This document shows, piece by piece, positions 6,252 through 12,419 of a DNA stretch of 13,976 nucleotides (position 1 is the first letter of the stretch; every line of letters starts with the position of its first letter). The notes under the pieces were generated by a model. It had not been told where the DNA came from and made no database searches. It saw only the letters and a list, made by a program, of their open reading frames with translations. The translations under genes were made by a program, and so were the position numbers. Source of the stretch: an uncultured Clostridia bacterium (lineage in GTDB: Bacteria; Bacillota; Clostridia; Christensenellales; QALW01). Location: the NCBI GenBank assembly GCA_900550765.1, contig URTC01000012.1, positions 1 through 13,976 on the forward strand. Reading direction: 5' to 3'.

Positions 6252-6515
6252 TTAAGCCATTTTGTTAACGGCCACTGCCAACTGTGATTTTTTATGCGCG
6301 GCAGCGTTTTTGTGAAGAACGCCTTTGGCCGCCGCTTTATCGATAACGGCTGACATGGAAGGCAGCATTGCCTGTGCGGCAGTTTTATCACCGGACTCCA
6401 CAAGGGCATAAAACTTTTTCAGGTTTGTTTTCATCGCGGATTTAATACTGCGGTTGCGCAACTGCTTTTTTGCCGTGACTTTAATTCTCTTTTTTGCTGA
6501 TTTAATATTTGCCAC
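6252..6515 (-). CDS. rpsT: 30S ribosomal protein S20
   Basis: Primary 16S rRNA-binding protein of the small subunit. The 87-residue product begins MANIKSAKKRIKVTAKKQLR and is lysine-, arginine- and alanine-rich throughout, of standard S20 length, ending in an HKNAAAHKKSQLAVAVNKMA tail. The start is GTG at 6515-6513: it yields the conserved MANIKSAKKR terminus and stands 8 bases after AGGGGGG, whereas upstream in-frame ATG codons lack a site. A non-ATG start in rpsT is known from E. coli (UUG), where it matters for autoregulation. It is transcribed alone, divergent from gpr, as in Bacillus. Confidence 0.97.
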   Translation of the reverse strand: MANIKSAKKRIKVTAKKQLRNRSIKSAMKTNLKKFYALVESGDKTAAQAMLPSMSAVIDKAAAKGVLHKNAAAHKKSQLAVAVNKMA

Positions 6516-6556
6516 ATCATTCACCCCCCTTATAGCAATCATTCATTAACGTTATC

Positions 6557-6585
6557 ATTTTAGCATGAACCGTGATTTTTGGCAA
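6557..6585 (-). promoter_or_regulatory. Sigma-A promoter of rpsT
   Basis: Minus strand TTGCCA (6585-6580), 17-base spacer, TAAAAT (6562-6557) preceded by TG-C (extended -10). Predicted start near 6550, leader about 35 bases. A second perfect TATAAT lies upstream (6605-6600) with a weak TTATAC at 17 bases, a possible tandem promoter. Confidence 0.75.
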
Positions 6586-6622
6586 GGAATTTTTTACGCA
6601 TTATAAAACATTTTGTTATTTT

Positions 6623-6652
6623 GTATAAAAGCAGTAGGGAACGTTCATACTT
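6623..6652 (+). promoter_or_regulatory. Sigma-G (sigma-F)-like promoter of gpr
   Basis: GTATA (6623-6627), 18-base spacer, CATACTT (6646-6652). From memory the sigma-G consensus is GHATR-N18-CATNHTA; the fit is complete except for the last base. The predicted start near 6659 leaves a 28-base leader containing AGGAG. gpr of Bacillus is transcribed by sigma-F and sigma-G in the forespore. Confidence 0.6.
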
Positions 6653-6686
6653 AAAACCGAAAAAATATATGGTTTAGGAGAGTTTT

Positions 6687-7604
6687 ATGCGCTATAGAAC
6701 GGATTTGGCAAAAGAGGCCTGTGAGGGATTTGAAGAGGAAGGCGGTATTCAAAACGAAGCGTTTGAGCATTACGGAATCGAAGGAAATCGGGTAAGCATT
6801 CTTACTGCGGCTGCAGCAGAAAAGACGGGAAAGCCCATAGGAAAGTATATTTCTATAGAGAGCCGGGCCATCCTTGATAGGAATATTGAGCAATACCACT
6901 CCATCAGTTTGGTATTGGCGGAGGAATTGAAAAAAATGCTTTCAGGGATTGATCAGAAGGACACGGTTTTAGTTGCAGGACTGGGCAATGATGCGATGAC
7001 GCCTGATTCGGTTGGTCCCAAAACGGTGGAAAAAACTTTTGTTACCCGGCATATTTTTGAGTATCTGCCTGCGCAGATCGATGAACGTATGCGTCCCGTA
7101 TGTGCCTTTGCCCCCGGGGTTTTAGGGGTTACGGGCATCGAGAGCGCCGATATGATTTCCAGCGTATGTAAAAAAGCAGACGTTAAGGCGATTCTTGTGA
7201 TCGATGCGCTGGCAGCACGGCGCAGCGAGCGGATTTTTTCGACTTTTCAGCTGACGGATACCGGTATTGAACCCGGTGCGGGAGTAGGGAATAAGCGCAG
7301 CGCTTTAAATCAGGCTGCATTGGGAATTCCGGTGATTGCAATTGGAATCCCTACGGTGGTATATGCTGCTACGTTGGTCTATGATGCTGTGGAAGATCTT
7401 TTAATATCTGCTACCGGGCAGGATAATGAAACTGTGCGGGAGGCTGCGGAAAAGGCTGCGGTACAGAAAATGCAGGATATGGTGGTAACACCTAAGGAAA
7501 TCGATATTATCGCACAAGACAGTGCTAAGATTCTGGCTGATGGCATCAATCTGGCGCTGCACAGAGATATTACTTTAGATGAAATTGCTGAATATATGTT
7601 CTAA
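6687..7604 (+). CDS. gpr: GPR endopeptidase (germination protease)
   Basis: Spore protease that begins degradation of small acid-soluble proteins at germination, freeing DNA and supplying amino acids. The 305-residue protein carries RTDLA at residues 4-8, GLGNDAMTPDSVGPK (D107), an RPVCAFAPGVLGVTGIE segment, VIDALAARR (D173) and IEPGAGVGNKR. D107 and D173 are 66 residues apart, the same distance as the catalytic D127 and D193 of Bacillus megaterium GPR (atypical aspartic protease). Compared with Bacillus GPR (about 370 residues) two things are missing: most of the N-terminal propeptide before RTDLA, and a segment of about 60 residues before the conserved MVVTPKEID region. Good AGGAG site 6 bases before the ATG. 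It stands divergent from rpsT and upstream of spoIIP, as in Bacillus. Confidence 0.96.
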   Translation: MRYRTDLAKEACEGFEEEGGIQNEAFEHYGIEGNRVSILTAAAAEKTGKPIGKYISIESRAILDRNIEQYHSISLVLAEELKKMLSGIDQKDTVLVAGLGNDAMTPDSVGPKTVEKTFVTRHIFEYLPAQIDERMRPVCAFAPGVLGVTGIESADMISSVCKKADVKAILVIDALAARRSERIFSTFQLTDTGIEPGAGVGNKRSALNQAALGIPVIAIGIPTVVYAATLVYDAVEDLLISATGQDNETVREAAEKAAVQKMQDMVVTPKEIDIIAQDSAKILADGINLALHRDITLDEIAEYMF

Positions 7605-7659
7605 AAAGAACTTTTGTAAATATACTATGGTATAGGTTGATTGCAAAAGGGGGATACAC

Positions 7660-8598
7660 ATGAAAAAATGGACATGCTGCATTATTTCAGCGGTGCTGAT
7701 TCTTTCTGTATTGTTTGCGCAGAGAGGGCAGCCTGCAGTGACGCTCAGCCATGAGGCATCGGATACGGCAGTCAGCGAGAACTTCTCGCAGAAGCTTGTT
7801 GACGGTATCATGGCGTTATTTATGGGGCTGAGCCGAGAGGAGGAGGTAAGCAGGGAGATTGTGATTGATCTGTCCCACGGGGAGATCTCGGATGAGATGC
7901 TGGTAGAGATACAGCGGATCAAGGAAGAAGTCACCCAGCAGGAGAACCAGACGCCGCCGCCGCAGGTGACGCAGGCTCCCGAAGTAAAAAAACCGTCGGT
8001 GCTGCTGTATCATACGCATACCGACGAAGCGTTTTGGAAGGGCGACCAGGATTATGTTGAAACCAGTGCCGGCAGAACGCTGAATCCAGATTACAGTGTA
8101 GTACGCGTTGGAAAGACCTTTAAATCCGCTTTGGAACAATATGGGTTCTCTGTTATCCATGATCAGACGGACAATGTTTCGGCCAGCTTTAAAGATGCGT
8201 ATCAAACCAGTTATAATACGATCAAAAAATATATCGGCAGTGTGGATATATACATAGATATGCATCGGGATGCGTATATGGGGCGGGATCCGAATTTTTT
8301 AAAAAGCGGTGATACGGAATATGCGTATGTATGTTTTGTAGTGGCTAATGGAGAGAATTATACGCAAAAGCCCAACTGGCAGGAAAATTACAAACTGGCG
8401 CTTCAGCTGACGAATACGCTCAATGAGCTTTGCCCCGGCATCGCTAAGGATATTATCTTTAAAAATGCACGGTTTAATCAGCATATATCCAATTCGTGTC
8501 TTCTGATCGAAATGGGCAATGAAAAAAATACATTAGAACAGGTCAATGCCAGCGCAGAAATGGTTGCCCGGGCGTTTAACGAGGTATATTCTTCTTAA
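7660..8598 (+). CDS. spoIIP: Stage II sporulation protein P
   Basis: Membrane-anchored cell-wall amidase/endopeptidase of the engulfment complex (with SpoIID and SpoIIM), degrading peptidoglycan so that the mother-cell membrane can move around the forespore. The 312-residue protein has an N-terminal membrane helix (about residues 5-20), a low-complexity acidic and Gln/Pro-rich linker to about 108, then the SpoIIP domain with YHTHTDEAF (H118, H120, E123), DMHRDA (D200, H202) and IEMGNEKNT (E284), residues expected at the zinc/active site. It is shorter than Bacillus SpoIIP (about 400 residues), mostly in the N-terminal part. GGGGG lies 7 bases before the ATG. The 55-base gap after gpr has no terminator, so at least some transcripts should cover both. 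No convincing sigma-E promoter was found in that gap. Confidence 0.95.
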   Translation: MKKWTCCIISAVLILSVLFAQRGQPAVTLSHEASDTAVSENFSQKLVDGIMALFMGLSREEEVSREIVIDLSHGEISDEMLVEIQRIKEEVTQQENQTPPPQVTQAPEVKKPSVLLYHTHTDEAFWKGDQDYVETSAGRTLNPDYSVVRVGKTFKSALEQYGFSVIHDQTDNVSASFKDAYQTSYNTIKKYIGSVDIYIDMHRDAYMGRDPNFLKSGDTEYAYVCFVVANGENYTQKPNWQENYKLALQLTNTLNELCPGIAKDIIFKNARFNQHISNSCLLIEMGNEKNTLEQVNASAEMVARAFNEVYSS

Positions 8599-8635
8599 AA
8601 GCAGTAATAGAAAAAATTCATGCAGCAGGAAGAAG

Positions 8636-8672
8636 ACGGGGAAAAAGAAAATTTTTCACCGTTTTCTTTCTT
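8636..8672 (+). terminator. Intrinsic terminator after spoIIP
   Basis: ACGGGGAAAAA (8636-8646), loop GAAAA, TTTTTCACCGT (8652-8662): 10 pairs and one mismatch, followed by TTTCTTTCTT. Confidence 0.7.
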
Positions 8673-8843
8673 ATATTAATCATGTATACAGATTGATACA
8701 ATTGAGTCGTGCGGATCTTACAAAATAAAGAAAGCCGTAGACGGCTGTGTGCAAAAGGATATTTTCCTATTGTAAAAATTCCGGAAAAATAGAATAATGT
8801 TCTTTAAGAAAAACCAAGTCTATGGAAGCAGGCGGGGAATGAG
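8673..8843 (+). other. Leader region with a possible three-way junction and a sigma-E-like -10
   Basis: GATACAAT (8695-8702) matches seven of eight bases of the sigma-E -10 (CATACAAT) but its -35 partner is weak. Downstream, TTACAA (8718-8723) can pair with TTGTAA (8770-8775), enclosing AGCCG-TAGA-CGGCT (8733-8746 region) and AGGA/TCCT (8756-8759 with 8765-8768). The same TTGTAA may instead act as a -35 box. No gene is seen in this stretch. Confidence 0.3.
8770..8798 (+). promoter_or_regulatory. Candidate sigma-A promoter of the 8844 gene
   Basis: TTGTAA (8770-8775), 17-base spacer, AATAAT (8793-8798). Predicted start near 8805, about 39 bases before the ATG. It would be the main promoter of the unknown gene-pgcA-gpsA run. 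Confidence 0.45.
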
Positions 8844-9602
8844 ATGAAAAAATTATGCGTTCTTCTGGCGGTTTTATCGGTGCTTTTATCCGCACCCCGA
8901 ATTTTTGCTTTGGGTACAGGCGCCTATTCCTGTACGGTGCTGGCCGAGGATATGAGTGAAACCTCGTATCAGCTCTATCTCTCCGGCTGCAGCGGTCATT
9001 ATGATGCCGCCGGAGATTCCATTACGCTGTATATTACCAATACCTGCAGCGAGGAAAGAAGTTTTCAGCTCACGGTAGGATACAGCGGGGATCGGGTACA
9101 GACGACGGTGGAGTCCGGTTTTGTTGTACTGCCGCCCCAGACTACGGGGAAGTTTCAGCTGACGGAGCTTTCGCAGTATCCGGAAAAGGCCAATGATGCG
9201 CTGGGGTATGTACCCGATTCTCATTTAGGAGGCAATTCGGTGGTCCGTATCCAGATGTCTAAAGCACTGGAGGGTGACTCCTTTATTATCACAGGACTTG
9301 ACGGCTATTCCATCGCCCGGGATTCCGGCTTCAGCGAACTGTCGCCGCAGGCACTGGCTCCCTGTGCATTTGATGCGGACGCTGTTTTAAACGCCAGGCT
9401 TGTGATCAAGGACGAAGGCTCTGAGGAGATCATGCAGGAGGAATTCGGTATTTCTGCTGTGCAGCCGAGCCTAAAGACGGTAGATACCTTTGTGATTTTC
9501 GTGGTTTGTTCCGCTATTGTATGCGCCGGCGGGCTCGTGATTTATTTATTTACCTATATCAGTAAACGGAGGAAGCAGAATGACAGAGAAGGAAAAATAT
9601 GA
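8844..9602 (+). CDS. Unknown secreted protein with C-terminal membrane anchor
   Basis: I do not recognise this 252-residue protein. It starts with a signal peptide (MKKLCVLLAVLSVLLSAPRIFA, cleavage expected around residue 22-24), has an extracellular region of about 190 residues with alternating polar/hydrophobic stretches suggesting beta strands and four cysteines (C29, C49, C68, C171 approximately), then one transmembrane helix (about 216-239, FVIFVVCSAIVCAGG onward) and a basic cytoplasmic tail (KRRKQ). So it should be a type I single-pass membrane protein with its domain outside. There is no LPxTG motif. GGGG ends 6 bases before the ATG; an ATG at 8839 is in another frame and stops after two codons. 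Its last 23 bases overlap pgcA, which suggests linked expression and perhaps an envelope role; no function should be assigned. Confidence 0.85.
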   Translation: MKKLCVLLAVLSVLLSAPRIFALGTGAYSCTVLAEDMSETSYQLYLSGCSGHYDAAGDSITLYITNTCSEERSFQLTVGYSGDRVQTTVESGFVVLPPQTTGKFQLTELSQYPEKANDALGYVPDSHLGGNSVVRIQMSKALEGDSFIITGLDGYSIARDSGFSELSPQALAPCAFDADAVLNARLVIKDEGSEEIMQEEFGISAVQPSLKTVDTFVIFVVCSAIVCAGGLVIYLFTYISKRRKQNDREGKI

Positions 9603-11271
9603 GGAGTGGCTCAGCAGAGAGGATCTTGACGCCGAGGTGCGCGCACAGCTGGAGGCAATGCGCGGAAAGGATACTGAAATATTCGAGAGCTTTTATCGCG
9701 ATCTTGAATTTGGAACCGCGGGTCTGCGCGGTATATTAGGGGCTGGGACGAACCGGATGAATATCTATACGGTTGGAAAGGCCACGATGGGATTTGCCCG
9801 TTATTTAAAGGAAAATTTTAAAGCACCTTCCGTAGCTATTGCTTATGATTGCAGAAAAAATTCCAGATTGTTTGCCTGGGTCAGCGCAAGGATTATGGCT
9901 GCCAATGGAATTCGGGTGTATATCTATTCTGAATTAATGCCCACGCCGATGCTTTCCTATGCGGTGCGGTATTATCACTGCGACGGCGGTATTGTGATCA
10001 CTGCCAGCCATAATCCGGCGCAGTATAACGGATATAAAGTGTACGGCCCCGATGGCTGTCAGGCCGGTCCGGAAATGGCGGACGCTATTTTAAACTATAT
10101 CAACCGGATCGGTGTTTTTGACGCATGCCTGGCGCAGGAGAAGGATGCGCATATTACGGTGATTCCTCAAAGCGTGATCGATGATTATATTGATACGATT
10201 ACTTCGCTGCGCGTTACGGAGGATCCAGAAGCAGTAAAGGCGCTGAAGGTAGTTTATACGCCTTTAAACGGTACCGGCAGAATGCCTGTTGCAAAAATGA
10301 TGCAAAAAATAGGGCTTACACAGGTCAGCGTAGTGCCGGAGCAGGAGATGCCTGACGAGAACTTTACTACCTGCCCGTATCCGAATCCTGAAAACAGAGA
10401 AGCGCTTGCGATGGGCATTGAGTTGGGAAAAAGAACGCGGCCGGATATTGTGCTGGCAACGGATCCGGATGCGGATCGGGTCGGCATAGCGGTAAACCAT
10501 AAGGGTGAGTATATTTTGGTCACCGGTAATGAAATGGGGGTTCTGCTGCTGGATTATATCTGCCGTGTAAAAGAAGCAAATCACACGATGCCCCGGAATC
10601 CGGTAGCTGTAAAGACGATTGTTACCACGGCTATGGTGGATGAGGTAGCGGCATACCATCATGTAAAATTGGAGAGCGTGCTGACCGGCTTTAAATTTAT
10701 CGGAGAAATTATTTCCTCCCTGGAGGCGCAGGGCAGGCTGGAAGATTATCTTTTGGGCTTTGAGGAGAGCTATGGCTATCTTGCCAGCGGCCATGTGCGG
10801 GATAAAGACGCCGTGAGCACGTCTATGCTGATCTGTGATATGGCGGCATATTATAAAAAGCGGGAGAAAACACTGATCGATGTTTTGGAGGAACTCTCCG
10901 AAAAATTTGGCTATTATAAAAACCGTACGGTAAGCTTTTCCTTTGAGGGTGCCTCGGGGATGGAAAAGATGGCCGCGATTATGGAGCGCCTGCGCAGTGA
11001 TATGCCGCCGGAGATTGCCGGTGCCCGGATTGTTGAGGTCAGTGACTACCGTGCTTCGGTAACAACGGATAACAACGGACAAAGACCTATTCTGCTTCCT
11101 AAATCCAATGTTTTAGGGTATAAGCTTGCCGACGGCTGTTCTTTCGTCGTGCGGCCATCAGGTACGGAACCAAAGCTGAAAGTCTATATTTTTGCCAAAG
11201 CGGATTCGGCACAAAAGGCTTTGGAGAGGATCGATGCCTTAAAGGAAGCTCTGCATGCGGTCATAAAATGA
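9580..11271 (+). CDS. pgcA: Alpha-phosphohexomutase (phosphoglucomutase/phosphomannomutase)
   Basis: Interconverts hexose 1-phosphate and 6-phosphate through a phosphoserine, feeding UDP-glucose, glycolipid anchor and wall polymer synthesis. The 563 residues match the length of Bacillus PgcA. Visible landmarks: FGTAGLRGILGAGTNRMN near residue 44, catalytic TASHNP with Ser143, metal-binding DPDADR (295-300), sugar-binding GFEESYGYL, and phosphate-binding RPSGTEPKLKVYI (525 onward). The ATG at 9580 has GGAGG 7 bases upstream and overlaps the preceding unknown gene by 23 bases. Sequence alone does not separate glucose from mannose specificity; the length and motif set favour the PgcA-type alpha-phosphoglucomutase. 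gpsA follows after 63 bases. Confidence 0.93.
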   Translation: MTEKEKYEEWLSREDLDAEVRAQLEAMRGKDTEIFESFYRDLEFGTAGLRGILGAGTNRMNIYTVGKATMGFARYLKENFKAPSVAIAYDCRKNSRLFAWVSARIMAANGIRVYIYSELMPTPMLSYAVRYYHCDGGIVITASHNPAQYNGYKVYGPDGCQAGPEMADAILNYINRIGVFDACLAQEKDAHITVIPQSVIDDYIDTITSLRVTEDPEAVKALKVVYTPLNGTGRMPVAKMMQKIGLTQVSVVPEQEMPDENFTTCPYPNPENREALAMGIELGKRTRPDIVLATDPDADRVGIAVNHKGEYILVTGNEMGVLLLDYICRVKEANHTMPRNPVAVKTIVTTAMVDEVAAYHHVKLESVLTGFKFIGEIISSLEAQGRLEDYLLGFEESYGYLASGHVRDKDAVSTSMLICDMAAYYKKREKTLIDVLEELSEKFGYYKNRTVSFSFEGASGMEKMAAIMERLRSDMPPEIAGARIVEVSDYRASVTTDNNGQRPILLPKSNVLGYKLADGCSFVVRPSGTEPKLKVYIFAKADSAQKALERIDALKEALHAVIK

Positions 11272-11275
11272 TAAA

Positions 11276-11303
11276 AAAGGGCACGCGCTTCGGGCGGCCC
11301 TTT
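11276..11303. other. Hairpin with cUUCGg tetraloop between pgcA and gpsA
   Basis: AAAGGGC (11276-11282) pairs with GCCCTTT (11297-11303); inside, CGC pairs with GCG and a C(TTCG)G tetraloop caps it (11288-11293). On the plus strand only TTTCC follows, a poor terminator, so it is more likely an attenuator or mRNA-stabilising element. On the minus strand the stem is followed by six T, a good terminator shape, though no minus-strand gene is seen here. Confidence 0.5.
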
Positions 11304-11334
11304 CCATTTATAAAAGAAAAGGAGAGAATGCCTT

Positions 11335-12354
11335 TTGCTGTCTGTTGGAATTTTAGGTGCCGGAACCTGGGGAATTGCGCTTGCCAGAATGCTGGATCTG
11401 TGCGGCCGGCAGGTAACGGTATGGTCAGCGCTTGAAGAGGAAATTCGGAGACTTTCCCGTACACGGCGGCACCCAAAGCTGCCTGGAATGGAGATTCCTC
11501 CCGGGGTGTGCTTTACCTCCGAGATTGCCCGGGCCTGCCGAGAAAAAGATATCATCGTTTTCGCAGTGCCCTCACTCTATGTGCGGGCTACGGCGGCAAA
11601 AGCGGCGGAATATATTCAGCCGGGCCAGGTTATTGTTGATGTCGCCAAAGGAATGGAAGCAGAAACGCTGATGACGCTTACTGAAGTGATCGGGGATGAA
11701 ATCAATAAGGAGATTCCGCTTGTGGCGCTTTCAGGGCCTACGCATGCCGAAGAGGTAGCTATGGATTTGCCCACGACGATCGTATCGGCCTGTGAAGATA
11801 TAAAGATTGCCGAATTTGTGCAGGAGGTTTTTACCGGCCCTTTTATGCGGGTGTATACCAATACGGATAAAAAGGGGGTGGAGATTTCCGGAGCGCTGAA
11901 AAATATCATCGCGCTGGCAGCGGGAATTTCGAAAGGACTTGGATATGGCGATAATACCAAGGCGGCTATTATCACGCGCGGAATTGCGGAAATTTCACGC
12001 CTGGGGCAGGCAATGGGCTGTCAAAACAGGACGTTCAGCGGTCTTGCGGGAATCGGGGATTTGGTGGTTACCTGTACCAGCGAACACAGCCGCAACCATC
12101 AGGCGGGTGTATTGCTGGGGCAGGGATATTCCGCCCGGCAGGCGGTTGAAAAGGTGGGAATGGTTGTGGAGGGAATCCATATGCTTCCGGCGGCGATGCG
12201 GCTTAGCCAAACGAATGCTGTGGAACTTCCGATAGCCTGCGGTGTAAATGATATCGTCAATCATGGTCTGGAGCCGCGGCTCGCGGTGAATGTACTAATG
12301 GACAGAAAGTTAAAAAATGAACATGAAAGCGACTGCCTGCATACAGTGGTATAA
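11335..12354 (+). CDS. gpsA: Glycerol-3-phosphate dehydrogenase [NAD(P)+]
   Basis: Reduces dihydroxyacetone phosphate to sn-glycerol 3-phosphate, the backbone of phospholipids and of glycerol-phosphate wall polymers. The 339-residue protein shows the Rossmann motif GILGAGTWG (residues 5-13), VDVAKGMEAET, LSGPTHAEEV, the catalytic lysine K189 in LKNIIALAAGISKGLGYGDN, and SGLAGIGDLVVTCTS, all in family order and at full length. The start is TTG at 11335, eight bases after GGAGAG; the nearby ATG at 11328 is in another frame. The preceding hairpin lies 17 bases upstream of the Shine-Dalgarno. It is probably co-transcribed with pgcA, and its stop codon lies within another hairpin before the MATE gene. 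Confidence 0.96.
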   Translation: MLSVGILGAGTWGIALARMLDLCGRQVTVWSALEEEIRRLSRTRRHPKLPGMEIPPGVCFTSEIARACREKDIIVFAVPSLYVRATAAKAAEYIQPGQVIVDVAKGMEAETLMTLTEVIGDEINKEIPLVALSGPTHAEEVAMDLPTTIVSACEDIKIAEFVQEVFTGPFMRVYTNTDKKGVEISGALKNIIALAAGISKGLGYGDNTKAAIITRGIAEISRLGQAMGCQNRTFSGLAGIGDLVVTCTSEHSRNHQAGVLLGQGYSARQAVEKVGMVVEGIHMLPAAMRLSQTNAVELPIACGVNDIVNHGLEPRLAVNVLMDRKLKNEHESDCLHTVV

Positions 12355-12373
12355 GCGGTATTCTTCATACCAC
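12346..12373 (+). other. Hairpin spanning the gpsA stop codon
   Basis: GTGGTAT (12346-12352) is perfectly complementary to ATACCAC (12367-12373); AAG/CTT can extend the stem inside. The left arm contains the last two gpsA codons and the first base of the stop. No T-tract follows, so it is not an ordinary terminator. Confidence 0.45.
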
Positions 12374-12419
12374 GGATATCAGGAAGCCGGAGACGGAAAT
12401 AGGATTAAAGGTCATACAT

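Noticed and set aside
5838..6287. 149-codon plus-strand open frame over abrB and the end of rpsT
   Set aside because: It runs antisense to a conserved AbrB frame and through the rpsT terminator, with no ribosome-binding site.
7605..7659. Sigma-E promoter for spoIIP in the gpr-spoIIP gap
   Set aside because: The best pair (AAATATA with a downstream GATTGCAA) matches too few positions; not distinguishable from chance.
10264..11082. 272-codon minus-strand open frame inside pgcA
   Set aside because: It is antisense to a full-length conserved enzyme, has no ribosome-binding site or family features, and its open frame follows from the codon bias of pgcA.
11328..11334. ATG as the gpsA start
   Set aside because: It is in a different frame from the GILGAGTWG sequence; the TTG at 11335 is in frame and well spaced from GGAGAG.
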